From Marinobacter excellens HL-55 (GTDB lineage: Bacteria > Pseudomonadota > Gammaproteobacteria > Pseudomonadales > Oleiphilaceae), in the NCBI GenBank assembly GCA_001314845.1, contig LJZQ01000001.1, forward strand, positions 124,001 to 188,000: a DNA stretch of 64,000 bases, read 5' to 3'. A program made the translations under genes and the position numbers. Of the stretch, positions 35,728 through 46,087 are shown in pieces (the stretch's first letter is position 1; each line of letters opens with the position of its first letter). Below the pieces are notes generated by a model that did no database searches, had not been told where the DNA came from, and saw only the letters and a list, made by a program, of their open reading frames with translations.

Positions 35728-37605
35728 ATGGAAGATCACAGTCAGTTTCGCCTGCTGTCACAACGGCGGTTCCTGCCGTTTTTTGTGACCCAGTTCGCCG
35801 GGGCGTTTAACGACAACCTGTTCAAAAATGCCCTGCTGTTGCTGGTCACCTACACCGCCGGCGGCCTGTTCGGGTTGTCGGCCGATGTGGTGGTCAACCT
35901 CGCCGCCATGCTGTTTATCCTGCCGTTCTTTCTGTTCTCCGCCATTGCCGGCCAGGTGGCAGACCGCTATGAAAAGTCTGCGGTAATCCGCTGGATCAAG
36001 TTTGCCGAGGTGGTGATCATGGGCATCGCCGCCGTCGGGCTCTGGTTTGGCTGGTACGAGATGTTGTTTCTGCTGCTGTTCCTCACCGGTGTGCAATCGG
36101 CCTTTTTCGGGCCAGTCAAGTACGCCATTTTGCCCCAGGCTCTGAAGGATTCCGAGCTGATAGGAGGCAACGCGCTGGTGGAAATGGGCACCTTTGTGGC
36201 CATCCTGGTGGGCACGCTGATGGCCGGTGTGATGATGAAAGCCCCGGTGCCGGGTCCGGTGATCGCGGTGGCCGTTGCTTTACTGGCCGTCGCCGGCCTG
36301 ATCGCCGCGCTGCGGATTCCCAAGGCTGAGGCCGCCGCGCCGGATCTGAAGATTCGGTTCCGCCCGCTCCAGGAAACCTGGAAGCTGATGGCCATCGCCC
36401 GGGACAACCACAATGTGTTCCTGAGCATTCTGGCCATTTCCTGGTTCTGGTTTCTAGGCGCCGCCTACCTGACCCAGTTCCCCAACTTTGCCAAAACCCA
36501 CCTGATGGGTGACGAAACCGTGGTCACCATCCTGCTGGCCATTTTCACCATTGGCATTGCCGCCGGCTCCATTGCCTGTGAGCGGCTGTCCGGCCACAAG
36601 ATTGAGCTGGGCATTGTGCCCATCGGCTCACTCGGGCTCAGCTTCTTCGGCATTCACCTGTACTTCAACATGCCCGAGCAGCCCATCCCCTCAGACTGGT
36701 GGATGATCATCACCGATCCTCACTACCGTCAGGTGGCCATTGATCTGCTGGCCATCGGCATCTTTGGCGGGCTGTTTATTGTGCCCCTGTATGCTTATGT
36801 TCAGCGGGAGGCCAAGCCGGAGTCCCGGGCCCGGGTGATCGCCGCCCTCAATGTGTTCAACGCGTTATTCATGGTGATCAGTGCTTTGCTGGCGATGCTG
36901 ATGCTGGGCGTGATCGGGCTGAGCATTCCCGAGTTTTTCCTGGTGCTGTCGATCATGAACCTGATCGTGGCGGGCTTTGTCTACCAACAGGTGCCGGATT
37001 TTGCTCTGCGCTTCGTGATCTGGGTGCTATCCCACACGGTCTACCGGGTTAGCCACCACCATCTGGATCGGATTCCGGAGCAAGGACCCGCGCTGCTGGT
37101 GTGTAATCACGTGTCCTACATGGATGCCCTGGTGATTGCCGGTGCCGTGCGCAGGCCGGTGCGCTTTGTAATGGACCACAACATCTTCTCCACCCCCATC
37201 ATGGGCAGCTTCTTCCGGCTGGCCAAGACCATCCCGATTGGACCGAAATCCAAAGTCCCGGAGATCTACGAAGCGGCCTTTGACCGCATTGATGAGGAAC
37301 TGGCCGCGGGCCACCTGGTATGCATCTTCCCCGAGGGCAAACTGACCAAGGACGGCGAGGTGGATACTTTCAAATCTGGCGTAGACATGATTCTGCAGCG
37401 CCGGCCGGTCACCGTCGTACCGATGGCACTGAGAGGCCTCTGGGGCAGTTTCTTCAGCCACTGCGGCGGCCCGGCATTCAGTCACCTGCCGAAGCGTTTC
37501 TGGTCCAGGATACACCTTCTTGCCGACCACCCTGTCGCTCCGGACGAGGCCGGGGCCACTGTGCTCGAGCATAAGGTCAAAGCACTCAGGGGGCCTCAGC
37601 CCTAA
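35728..37605 (+). CDS. MFS transporter fused to PlsC acyltransferase
   Basis: A 625-residue two-domain protein. Residues 1-420 are an MFS transporter (FVTQFAGAFNDNLFKNALLL at the start is typical of lysophospholipid transporter LplT). Residues about 430-620 are a 1-acyl-glycerol-phosphate acyltransferase domain with NHVSYMD (the HX4D catalytic motif) and FPEGKLTKDG. It matches LplT-Aas systems for lysophospholipid recycling, but the acyl-ACP/AMP-binding domain of Aas is absent. The last 20 bases overlap the end of the convergent RND pump gene. Confidence 0.93.
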   Translation: MEDHSQFRLLSQRRFLPFFVTQFAGAFNDNLFKNALLLLVTYTAGGLFGLSADVVVNLAAMLFILPFFLFSAIAGQVADRYEKSAVIRWIKFAEVVIMGIAAVGLWFGWYEMLFLLLFLTGVQSAFFGPVKYAILPQALKDSELIGGNALVEMGTFVAILVGTLMAGVMMKAPVPGPVIAVAVALLAVAGLIAALRIPKAEAAAPDLKIRFRPLQETWKLMAIARDNHNVFLSILAISWFWFLGAAYLTQFPNFAKTHLMGDETVVTILLAIFTIGIAAGSIACERLSGHKIELGIVPIGSLGLSFFGIHLYFNMPEQPIPSDWWMIITDPHYRQVAIDLLAIGIFGGLFIVPLYAYVQREAKPESRARVIAALNVFNALFMVISALLAMLMLGVIGLSIPEFFLVLSIMNLIVAGFVYQQVPDFALRFVIWVLSHTVYRVSHHHLDRIPEQGPALLVCNHVSYMDALVIAGAVRRPVRFVMDHNIFSTPIMGSFFRLAKTIPIGPKSKVPEIYEAAFDRIDEELAAGHLVCIFPEGKLTKDGEVDTFKSGVDMILQRRPVTVVPMALRGLWGSFFSHCGGPAFSHLPKRFWSRIHLLADHPVAPDEAGATVLEHKVKALRGPQP

Positions 37606-40600
37606 CCCGTCGACCCAAGACCAGAATAATCAGCGAGGGCAGGAAGGTCACGGTCACTATCGCCGCGCCCAACAGGCCAAAGAGCACAATCGCCCCGACC
37701 CCCCGGTAAAGCTCCGTCCCCTCGCCGGGCAGAAAAACCAGGGGTGACAGGCCACAAAGGGTGGTCATGGTGGTCATGGCGATGGGCCGCAACCGGGTCT
37801 GAACGGCACCGGTGACCGCCTCCACCACGGTCACGCCTTTGCTGCGCAGATTGTGGCGAGCCTGTTCCACCACCAGTATCGGGTTGTTGACGACTGTTCC
37901 CATCAGAATCAGGAATCCCAACATGGAGATCATGTCAAAAGGCTGACTCAACGGTTGCAGGCCGATCACCGGCAACATCCCGCCCACCAGATTCATCAAT
38001 CCAAGCCCGACAATACCGCCAGCCACCCCCAGGGGAATCGCCGTCATAATCAGCAGCGGGAATCCCCAGTGCGCAAAGATGGCCACCAACAGCAGATAAA
38101 CAATGGCAACGGCGATCAGGAAGTTATCCGTCAGGGCATCGCGGGTGGCGTTAAGCTGATCACTGGCCCCGGAAATATCCACGGTCACGTTGGCCGGTAG
38201 CTCGCCACTGGCCCGCAAGGCATCCAGCAGTTCGGTCCGGACTCTCTCCACCCCAGCCTCAAGAGGCACGTCCGCCGGCGGTATCACATTCAGGGTGACG
38301 GTGCGCCGGCCATCAACCCGGCGAACGGTGCTGGTATCCACGGTCTCTTCGATCGTGGCCAGGGTCGACAACGGCAGAATGGCTCCCAAGGGCGTGTGTA
38401 CGGCAACATCCGGCAGCTTGCTCAGGTCTGGTTGCTGGCCCTCTTGGCCATAGAGGTAGATGTCGATCTTTTCGTCATCCAGGAAGAAATCATCGACATA
38501 ACTCCCCTCGGTGAGGGTGGCCACGGTGAACCCAATGGCCTCCGCATCCAGTCCAAGCTCCGCGACCCGGTCCCAGTCCGGCCGGATCTGAATCAGCGGC
38601 TGGGCCAGAGTGAGGGTCGACGGCTGGCTCTGGATGCGAGGGCCATCAAAGATCTGCTCGGCCCGGCGATAGGCGGCATTGGCAGCCTTGTAGACTGACA
38701 CCAGATCCGGGCCGGAGATGTCCAGATTGATACTGCGTGTGCCCCCGTCGTTACTGGAAATGATCGAGCCTTTGGCAGCAAACGCGCGCATTCCCGGGAA
38801 TTGCCGGTATACCCGAGTAATCTCGCTCATCAGGGCGTCGATGTGGGTGGGGTCAAGGGTCTCCGAAATGATCCGGACCCGGGTTGGCGTAACGCCCATG
38901 TTCAGATACGCAATCGGGGGCACCTGGGTGTCACCACTGGCATAGGCTTCGCCGTCGGCATTCACGTGGGGTAGAAAATGCGCCTCTACCAGCTCCGCGA
39001 TGGCGGCCATTTCAGTCAGGTTATAGCCCGGTGGCGCGGTCATGACGGCAAAGGTTTTCGGCTCCTCGCCCTCTGGCAGATACTCCGCAGGGGGCGTCAA
39101 AACCAGAATGATCCACAGGCTGATCCCGGTAGTCGCGGCGATCACCAACACCCGGCGCAACGACCCGTCCACCAGCCAGCGCACCAGACCCATCACACGA
39201 GCAACCCATCCACCCCCGGTGTCATTGCCATACTGATCGACATTGTCGACTTTGCCGCCAAAGTCCAGGCGCGCGCACAAGGTAGGGATAATCGTGACGG
39301 CCACTAACATGGAAGCCAGAATCGCCGCCGAGATAGCGATGGCGACGTCCGAATACAGCTGTCCCGCCTCCTCCTCGATGAACAGGATAGGCAGGAAAAC
39401 CAGAATGGTGGTGGCGGTCGAGGCGAGTACCGCAGGCCATACCTCCTGCACCCCCTTGAGCGCCGATTCCATCCGGTCCAGACCCAGTCTCCGGTGTCGT
39501 TCGATGTTCTCCAGCACCACAATGCTGTTATCCACGGTCATGCCAATGGCAAAGGCGATGCCCGCCAGGGAGATCACGTTAATGGTACGCCCGGTGATCA
39601 GCAGACCAATAAACGCCGCAATCGCGCACAACGGAATGCCAACCACACCGGCAAAGGTGGCCCGCCCCGAGCGCAGAAACAGGTACATCACTAGCGTGGC
39701 GAACACCGCACCGATGCCCAGATTGGTCCAGACATTGGCCACGGAGGCTTCCACATAACGGGCATCGTCGGAAGTCAGCTCCAGTTCGAGGCCGGCGGGC
39801 TCCAGCAACTCACGGTTGATGGCGGCCACCTCCTCCAGCATGGCCCGCTTGATCTGGATGACGTTGGAGCCGCTCTCCCGGCGAACCTGCAAGCCGATCA
39901 CACGCTGCCCGTTGATGATGGAGAGGTCCCTCGCCAACGCCTGACCCTGACGCACCCGGGCCACCTCGTCCAGCCGGACCACGCTGTCTCCGTCCCGTTG
40001 AACGACCAGCTGTTCCAGTGCCTCCATGTCATCAAAACGCCCGACCGTCCGCAGCAGATAACGGCGCTTACCGGAATCCACTTCGCCGCCGGAGATGTCC
40101 CGGTTACGGGCGGTGATGGCGTCACGCAGGTCCAGCAGGCTCAAACCACGCTGGGCCAGGGCGGTCTCATCAACAATGATCTGCATCTGCCGATCAGCAC
40201 CGCCGCCAACCGTGACTTCCGAGACGCCCGACACGCTCTCCATACGGGGGCGCACCCTGTCTTCCACAAAGTCCCGCATCAATTCGATGTCCAGCTCCCG
40301 GGGGTTGCCCTGCAGGGTAGCAATGCGGAAATACATAAAGGCGTTGGCCGAAAACGAGGCCGCTACTATGCGTGGCTCATCAACATTGCGCGGATAGTCC
40401 GACACCTGGCTCAGCGCGTTATTGATCTGGATGAGGGTTTCGGTGATGTCGACTCCGAACGGAAACTCCAGCTCGATCTCGGAAGAGCCGCTGGATGCCG
40501 TTGCCGTCATCCGGCTCAGGTTGGGCACATTGCGCAGGAAGCGCTCCTGCTCAATCAGAATTTCCTTCTCGATGTCCTGGGGCGTGGCGCCGGCCCATCG

Positions 40601-40741
40601 GGTTTCCACGGTGACTGTGCGAACTTCCAGATCGGGAATCATCTGGACCGGAATACGCGTGGCCGCAGCCGCACCCAGAATGGCGACAATCAGGGCGATC
40701 ACCGCCACCAGAATGCCGTGGCGGATAATGCCGGCAAACAT
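37586..40741 (-). CDS. RND family efflux transporter permease
   Basis: A 1051-residue inner-membrane proton antiporter of the AcrB/HAE1-like superfamily: two repeats, each with one helix, a large periplasmic domain and further helices. Recognisable motifs are RIPVQMIPDLEVRTVTVETR near the N-terminus, GIAFAIGMTVDNSIVVLENI (TM4 with the proton-relay Asp) and TAIPLGVAGGIVGLG in the second half. Together with the adaptor gene overlapping it by one base it forms an efflux system. No TolC-like outer-membrane gene is adjacent. The substrate is unknown. Confidence 0.95.
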   Translation of the reverse strand: MFAGIIRHGILVAVIALIVAILGAAAATRIPVQMIPDLEVRTVTVETRWAGATPQDIEKEILIEQERFLRNVPNLSRMTATASSGSSEIELEFPFGVDITETLIQINNALSQVSDYPRNVDEPRIVAASFSANAFMYFRIATLQGNPRELDIELMRDFVEDRVRPRMESVSGVSEVTVGGGADRQMQIIVDETALAQRGLSLLDLRDAITARNRDISGGEVDSGKRRYLLRTVGRFDDMEALEQLVVQRDGDSVVRLDEVARVRQGQALARDLSIINGQRVIGLQVRRESGSNVIQIKRAMLEEVAAINRELLEPAGLELELTSDDARYVEASVANVWTNLGIGAVFATLVMYLFLRSGRATFAGVVGIPLCAIAAFIGLLITGRTINVISLAGIAFAIGMTVDNSIVVLENIERHRRLGLDRMESALKGVQEVWPAVLASTATTILVFLPILFIEEEAGQLYSDVAIAISAAILASMLVAVTIIPTLCARLDFGGKVDNVDQYGNDTGGGWVARVMGLVRWLVDGSLRRVLVIAATTGISLWIILVLTPPAEYLPEGEEPKTFAVMTAPPGYNLTEMAAIAELVEAHFLPHVNADGEAYASGDTQVPPIAYLNMGVTPTRVRIISETLDPTHIDALMSEITRVYRQFPGMRAFAAKGSIISSNDGGTRSINLDISGPDLVSVYKAANAAYRRAEQIFDGPRIQSQPSTLTLAQPLIQIRPDWDRVAELGLDAEAIGFTVATLTEGSYVDDFFLDDEKIDIYLYGQEGQQPDLSKLPDVAVHTPLGAILPLSTLATIEETVDTSTVRRVDGRRTVTLNVIPPADVPLEAGVERVRTELLDALRASGELPANVTVDISGASDQLNATRDALTDNFLIAVAIVYLLLVAIFAHWGFPLLIMTAIPLGVAGGIVGLGLMNLVGGMLPVIGLQPLSQPFDMISMLGFLILMGTVVNNPILVVEQARHNLRSKGVTVVEAVTGAVQTRLRPIAMTTMTTLCGLSPLVFLPGEGTELYRGVGAIVLFGLLGAAIVTVTFLPSLIILVLGRRVRAEAP

Positions 40742-41808
40742 CAGTTCGACTCCCGCTCGGCGATCCGGACCGTCACGCCCTCACTGAGATTTTCATTTCC
40801 CCGCACCACCACCTGTTCGCCGCCGTCCAGGCCACGGGTGATTTCAACACGGCCACTGAAACTGGCACCCGGCCAAACCCGTTTTTCACTGACCGTAAAG
40901 GTGTCGTCATCCTCAGGCTCAGCAATCCACACCGTTACCCGACCTTCCGGGTATCGGTTGATTGCGTCCCGGGACACGGTCAGGCCGCGCTCACCGGTTG
41001 TGATCCGTAACGTTGCCCGAACCGCCATGCCCGGTAGCACGGGTAAATTCCTGGGTCGGTCGGCCCGCAACAGGAAAGTCCTCGATTGAGCGTCGTTGAC
41101 CGGCACCAGGGTCACGATGTCGGCTTCAATCTGGTCATTGTGATGGGATATCCACAGCTCACTGTCGTCATTGAGCTGGGCAAAATAATCCTGGGGAACT
41201 TGAAAATCCAGTGCCAGGTCGTCGGTATCCACCAGGCGCAACAGCTCAGTCCCTGGCGTCACCCACTCGCCCAGATCCAGCGAACGGTGACTAACCACGC
41301 CGTCAAACGGCGCAACCAGACGGTGTCTGTCTACCTGCACGTTGATCTGCTGACGCTCGGCTTCGAGCCGCGCCAAAGACGCGGTGGCCGCCGCTACCTC
41401 ACTCTCCCGGGCGCTGACTTCGGTGGCGGCGATATTGCGCCCGGCACCGACCGATCGGGCCTCCTGCAACCTTCGGTCTGCCTCCGCCAGTCGGGCACGG
41501 GCTTCTTCCACTTCGGCACCGGCAGCACGGCCTTGCCAGTCCACCAGTTCGTGATCCAGCTCCGCCAGCAGATCGCCAGCAACTACCCTGTCACCCACAT
41601 CCACATGCAAGGTTTTGAGTAACCCGGCAACCGATGCAGAGATTCGTGAGCTGCGCAGAGGATTGACGGTGCCGTTGAGTGAAGCCTCCTGAACCACCGC
41701 TTGTTCTGCCACCGCTTCAAGGCGCACTGACGGCCTGTCCTGAGCAAAAGCACCGGGCGACATCGCGCCTATCAGAATGACCATTACCCAGCTACAGACA
41801 CGCTGCAC
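40741..41808 (-). CDS. RND efflux periplasmic adaptor (membrane fusion protein)
   Basis: A 355-residue HlyD/AcrA-type adaptor. Signal peptide to about residue 22; lipoyl/biotinyl half motifs (HVDVGDRVVAGDLLAELD and RLVAPFDGVVSHRSLDLGEW) flanking a short coiled-coil hairpin rich in Arg, Ala and Glu (about 80-150); then beta-barrel and membrane-proximal domains. GTG start with AAGGAG six bases upstream. It is the first gene of the pump operon and its stop overlaps the permease start (TGATG). Confidence 0.94.
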   Translation of the reverse strand: MQRVCSWVMVILIGAMSPGAFAQDRPSVRLEAVAEQAVVQEASLNGTVNPLRSSRISASVAGLLKTLHVDVGDRVVAGDLLAELDHELVDWQGRAAGAEVEEARARLAEADRRLQEARSVGAGRNIAATEVSARESEVAAATASLARLEAERQQINVQVDRHRLVAPFDGVVSHRSLDLGEWVTPGTELLRLVDTDDLALDFQVPQDYFAQLNDDSELWISHHNDQIEADIVTLVPVNDAQSRTFLLRADRPRNLPVLPGMAVRATLRITTGERGLTVSRDAINRYPEGRVTVWIAEPEDDDTFTVSEKRVWPGASFSGRVEITRGLDGGEQVVVRGNENLSEGVTVRIAERESN

Positions 41809-41993
41809 ACGCTTCTCCTTATGCGTTTCTATTTTGATGCATTTGACACCTGTTGATGATTCACTACGAGCAAACGCAGCTTCCAGACCTGACCGGGCAA
41901 AAAGTCATAATCGGTCATCCGGTCAATTCACTCTCCCGGTAACTCGGGTACTATCCACTCTAGTCCAATAACAAGTTGCCAAAAGGTGCCGAC

Positions 41994-43361
41994 GTGAAAC
42001 CGCTGACCCCCACCGATCAACTCTTCCTCTGGCTGGAAAAACGTCAGCAACCCATGCATGTGGGGGGGCTACAGCTGTTTTCCTTTCCCGAGGGCGCACC
42101 GGATGATTATGTGGCCCAGCTCGCTGACCAGCTCAGAACCCAGCACAAAATAACAACACCCTTCGATCAGAGGCTGGCTTACAAGCTGGGGCAACCCATG
42201 TGGGTAGAAGAAGACCACCTCGACCTGGAGCATCATTTCCGCTTCGAGGCGCTGCCCACACCGGGCCGCATTCGGGAATTGCTGTCGTTTGTCTCGGCCG
42301 AGCACTCCCACCTGATGGATCGGGAGCGGCCCATGTGGGAGGTTCACCTGATTGAGGGTCTGAAAGACCGGCAGTTCGCGCTCTACACCAAGATTCATCA
42401 TTCCCTGGTGGATGGCGTATCCGCCATGCGCATGGCGACCCGGATGCTGAGTGAAGACCCCACCGAAATGGGCCTGCCGCCGATCTGGGCACTGGCGCCA
42501 AGGCAGCGTTCCGACCGGGACCACAGCCGGCCATCACTCTGGCGCAGCGTTGCGCACTTGCTGGGCAGCTCCGGTAAGCAGCTGGGCACCCTTCCCACGG
42601 TGGCAAAGGAGTTGCTGAAAACCGTCAACCAGGCGCGCAAGGACCCGGCTTACGATTCCATCTTCCACGCGCCCCGCAGTGTGCTTAACCAGAAAATCAC
42701 CGGCTCCCGGCGCTTTGCCGCCCAATCCTACTGCCTGACCCGAATCAAGGCGGTATGCGAGGCCTCCGGCACCACGGTGAATGATGTAGTCACGGCGATG
42801 TGTGCCTCGGCCCTGCGCACCTACCTGATGAACCGGGATGCCTTGCCGGCAAAACCGTTGATCGCATTTGTGCCCGTCTCCCTGCACCGGGACGACAGCT
42901 CTGAAGGCAATCAGGTAGGGGTAATTCTTGCCAATTTACACACCGACGAGAACGACCCCAGCCAGCGCCTGATGAAAATTCATCACGGCATGCAGGAAGC
43001 CAAAGACCGCTATCGCCACATGTCGTCCGAGGAGATCATCAACTACACCGCGCTGACCCTGGCGCCGGCAGCATTCCATTTACTGACCGGCATGGCGCCC
43101 AATTGGCAAACCTTCAACGTCGTGATTTCCAACGTACCGGGTCCGTCCTCGCCCCGTTACTGGAATGGCGCCAAACTGGAGGGTATGTACCCGGTGTCGA
43201 TCGACATGGACCGCCTGGCCCTGAACATGACCCTGACCAGTTACAACGGCCAGGTAGAGTTCGGCCTGATCGGCTGCCGTCGAACCCTGCCCAGCCTTCA
43301 GCGCATGTTGGATTACCTGGAAGATGGCCTGGTTGAGCTCGAGCTTGCCGCAGACTCGTAA
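41994..43361 (+). CDS. wax ester synthase / diacylglycerol acyltransferase (WS/DGAT)
   Basis: A 455-residue bifunctional acyltransferase that esterifies fatty alcohols or diacylglycerol with acyl-CoA to make wax esters and triacylglycerol. The catalytic HHSLVDG (HHxxxDG) is at residues 135-141; other family motifs are PLWE-like RPMWEVHLIEG and NVVISNVPGP near 375. It closely resembles, from memory, WS2 of Marinobacter hydrocarbonoclasticus. GTG 41994, with AAAAGG seven bases upstream, is preferred to TTG 41976. Its stop directly abuts the end of the convergent TM2 gene. Confidence 0.96.
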   Translation: MKPLTPTDQLFLWLEKRQQPMHVGGLQLFSFPEGAPDDYVAQLADQLRTQHKITTPFDQRLAYKLGQPMWVEEDHLDLEHHFRFEALPTPGRIRELLSFVSAEHSHLMDRERPMWEVHLIEGLKDRQFALYTKIHHSLVDGVSAMRMATRMLSEDPTEMGLPPIWALAPRQRSDRDHSRPSLWRSVAHLLGSSGKQLGTLPTVAKELLKTVNQARKDPAYDSIFHAPRSVLNQKITGSRRFAAQSYCLTRIKAVCEASGTTVNDVVTAMCASALRTYLMNRDALPAKPLIAFVPVSLHRDDSSEGNQVGVILANLHTDENDPSQRLMKIHHGMQEAKDRYRHMSSEEIINYTALTLAPAAFHLLTGMAPNWQTFNVVISNVPGPSSPRYWNGAKLEGMYPVSIDMDRLALNMTLTSYNGQVEFGLIGCRRTLPSLQRMLDYLEDGLVELELAADS

Positions 43362-43769
43362 TCAGCCAATCCGGTCGGCGTGGTTGCGCTCTGAAATCTG
43401 GCTGTTCAGGGTCCAGAAGTCATACAGCACACCGATCAGGAACAAGCCGCCAGTGAACAAATAAATAATGCCGGTAATCCACTTGCCCATGTACATCCGG
43501 TGGACTCCGAACACCCCCAGGAAAGTGAGCAGAATCCAGCCGATGTTGTAGCTGACATGGCCATCTTCAAAGCGCTTGTCTGCCTCCCGATCCATCGCCG
43601 GAATCAGGAAAAGGTCGATAATCCAGCCAATAAAGAACAACCCGAGGGTGAAGAACCAGATGGTGCCGGTGATGGGTTTGCCGTAATAGAAGCGGTGGGA
43701 ACCCAGGAATCCGAAGATCCAGAGCAGGTAGCCAATGATTTTGCTGTGGGTATCTGGTTGTCCATTCAT
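43362..43769 (-). CDS. TM2 domain membrane protein
   Basis: A 135-residue inner-membrane protein with two TM2 domains: each begins with a helix, has GxHRFY or GVHRMYMGK, and ends with a second helix and a short W/D motif (SHRFYYGKPITGTIWFFTLG and GVHRMYMGKWITGIIYLFTG). TM2 proteins have no firm biochemical role. The ATG at 43769 has AGG five bases upstream and is preferred to an upstream start at 43802. Confidence 0.88.
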   Translation of the reverse strand: MNGQPDTHSKIIGYLLWIFGFLGSHRFYYGKPITGTIWFFTLGLFFIGWIIDLFLIPAMDREADKRFEDGHVSYNIGWILLTFLGVFGVHRMYMGKWITGIIYLFTGGLFLIGVLYDFWTLNSQISERNHADRIG

Positions 43770-43842
43770 AGTTGCCTGGGTTCCTCTGCCGGGATTGAGC
43801 ATTTGTTCTTAATCGTGAATGTGGGTGCCCTGACCACACAAA

Positions 43843-44949
43843 TCAAGGGCCAACGTCTGGCGCGGGGTCGGGTCCGTCCTCGCGGAACTCGGATGCCGAC
43901 TTGCCCGTCCACTTGCGAAACGCCCGGCTGAAGTTGGATAAATCCGCATATCCCAGTTCGTAGGCAATCTCACTGACCGACTGAGTGGTGTAGCGCAGTA
44001 GCTGTATGGCCCGATCCTTCAACACCGCTTCGACAATTTCACGATAGTGGGTGTCTCTATCCGCCAACCGGCGTTTGAGGGTTCGGGACGACACACAAAA
44101 TCGCTCAGCCATGGCCTCCAATGATGGCAGTGGGCCCGGCGTCATTCTCAGCATGTTACGGATGGCCAACACAATATCGCCCTGTTCTTTCAACGCTTTT
44201 TGCAGCTCAAACTCACACTGGTCCCGGGCCATCCTTGAGGCCTCGGCATCCGCCAGGCGCATACGAACATCCAGCAGCTGGCGAGGGAAAATCAGCATTT
44301 CCTCCGGCTGACCATAGTCAAAGCGCACCGGCAACTGGCTGGCAAAACGCCGATAATAGGCGGGTTCCGGAGATGCCAGGCGAACCGACACGCCCGGTAA
44401 CTTGCCGTCTTCCAGCGCGAATCCTCTGGCTTCAGCATCCGCCCGATCGAGCAGCTGTTCGGTAAGCAATATCAGGGTGGCGCTGACGGTTTCTGCCAGA
44501 AACTCGTATAGTCCGGGCACATCAAATTCGGTGCACAGCTGCACCAGCACCTGATCTCCGGCCAATGACTGCTTCATGCTCAAAAACGGTGCTCGCAACT
44601 GCAAGTAACGACGAACAGAATCCAGGGCCCCCTCAAAGGTCGGGCTAGTCAGTGCCGCAAAGCCCAGGGTGCCATGGATGGTTAAACGCAGCTCCCTGGC
44701 CAACATAAAACTCAGACCGTCCTTACCCGCCAGCTGCAGCGCACGCTGGGCCATCAGCATGGCATCGGTGACAAAAATGCGGCTGTCGTTGGCCTTCAGG
44801 TCCTCGGCCGTAAACTCCAGCCCCTCATAGAGCAGCCGCTCGTTGTGCCCGAGTTGACGGACGGTTTCAGCCAGCACTCGCAGGTAAACTCCGGGCACCA
44901 GAAACAGGCCCAGCATGTGCCTTTGATTGTCCGCACCGGTTGATGCCAT
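43843..44949 (-). CDS. AraC family transcriptional regulator
   Basis: A 368-residue regulator with an N-terminal ligand domain of the PF12625 (arabinose-binding-like, OruR-related) type and a C-terminal AraC DNA-binding domain (MAERFCVSSRTLKRRLADRD, then ELGYADLSNFSRAFRKWTGK). ATG 44949 with AGGGA upstream is chosen over 45009. It is divergent from the metal-dependent hydrolase gene across 220 bases, a common arrangement for a regulator and its target, so control of that gene is plausible. Confidence 0.92.
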   Translation of the reverse strand: MASTGADNQRHMLGLFLVPGVYLRVLAETVRQLGHNERLLYEGLEFTAEDLKANDSRIFVTDAMLMAQRALQLAGKDGLSFMLARELRLTIHGTLGFAALTSPTFEGALDSVRRYLQLRAPFLSMKQSLAGDQVLVQLCTEFDVPGLYEFLAETVSATLILLTEQLLDRADAEARGFALEDGKLPGVSVRLASPEPAYYRRFASQLPVRFDYGQPEEMLIFPRQLLDVRMRLADAEASRMARDQCEFELQKALKEQGDIVLAIRNMLRMTPGPLPSLEAMAERFCVSSRTLKRRLADRDTHYREIVEAVLKDRAIQLLRYTTQSVSEIAYELGYADLSNFSRAFRKWTGKSASEFREDGPDPAPDVGP

Positions 44950-45169
44950 AGCGTATCCCTGATTGTTCTTAGTGACGATTCTGACTTTATCAGAAGCGCC
45001 TGCAGACAACAGTGGGGCCGCTCACCCGGATTGCACTGTCGCCCCGGCCAACCGGGGTGGCCCATTGTGATCGATGGCCGTCCCATTCGCGCCTTCAGTA
45101 CCCGCCTTGACTAGCCCACACTGGACACATGACATCAGCCAAAGCGTTCAATCGCACAGGAGTATCAAC

Positions 45170-46063
45170 ATGCTGGTAACAACACAGACAAACAAGCAAA
45201 ACAACGTGTCCAACACCCCGGACAACGTGGCCATCAAACCTCAGCGTATGGGCTTTGAATTCGGACAACACGTTCCCCGGTACTGGCTCGACAACAGCTT
45301 TCTGGTGAGCCACACCATGAACGCTTTGTCGGTGCTGTTTCCGGAAGGTGAACAGTTTTTTGTCGATTCCGTGCGCGCTTTCCGTGACCAGATCAAAGAT
45401 CCGAAGCTGAAGGAAGAAGTGCGCGGCTTCATTGGCCAGGAGGCGATGCACTCCCTCGAGCACATGGCGATGAACCAGCATGTGCGTGATCAGGGCATGC
45501 CGGTCGAGGAAATGGAGCGGGATCTGAAGGTGATCCTGGGACTGGCCCGTCAACTGCCAAAGCGACATCAGTTGGCGATCACCTGCGCCCTGGAGCACAT
45601 CACCGCCATGATGGCCGACATGCTGCTGGAGCGCGACGATGTGCGCGAAGACATGCACGAATCCATGCGCCCGTTATGGGTGTGGCACGCGATTGAGGAA
45701 ACTGAGCACAAGGCGGTCGCTTATGATGTGTTCCAGCAGGTTGGCGGCACCTACGCCGAGCGAGCGTTCTATCAGGTGTTCGCGACAACCGCCCTGGGCA
45801 TTGTCGCTACCTGGTACACCGGTCGCATGGTGGTCAACGACCGCAAAAATTTCTCGGTAAAAGATGCGGCCAAAGGTATTTGGCGCATGTGGGGTAAAAA
45901 CGGCACCTTCTCGAGCCTGATTCCCGCCTGGGCGGAATACTTCAAGCCCGGTTATCACCCCTGGGACAAAGACAACAGCGAACTGATTGCCCGCTTCAAA
46001 ACTGAGATCCAGCAATACATTGCGCCGCAATACCAGAAGGGCAATCGGCGGACTTTGCAGTAA
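45170..46063 (+). CDS. predicted metal-dependent hydrolase (PF10118 family)
   Basis: A 297-residue helical protein. The motif pattern GQEAMHSLEHM, ALEHITAMMAD and HAIEETEHKAVAYDVF contains repeated Glu and ExxH residues expected of a di-iron or similar metal site. Proteins of this family are common in hydrocarbon- and lipid-using marine bacteria and mycobacteria, but their reaction is not established. AGGAG sits seven bases before ATG 45170; the in-frame ATG at 45074 lacks a site. Divergent from the AraC regulator. Confidence 0.85.
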   Translation: MLVTTQTNKQNNVSNTPDNVAIKPQRMGFEFGQHVPRYWLDNSFLVSHTMNALSVLFPEGEQFFVDSVRAFRDQIKDPKLKEEVRGFIGQEAMHSLEHMAMNQHVRDQGMPVEEMERDLKVILGLARQLPKRHQLAITCALEHITAMMADMLLERDDVREDMHESMRPLWVWHAIEETEHKAVAYDVFQQVGGTYAERAFYQVFATTALGIVATWYTGRMVVNDRKNFSVKDAAKGIWRMWGKNGTFSSLIPAWAEYFKPGYHPWDKDNSELIARFKTEIQQYIAPQYQKGNRRTLQ

Positions 46064-46087
46064 TCTCAGAGTTGGCCTTACCCTGGC

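Noticed and set aside
37586..37605. 20-base overlap of the MFS-PlsC and RND genes as a sign of error
   Set aside because: Both C-termini are intact in convergent genes; tail-to-tail overlaps of this size are ordinary.
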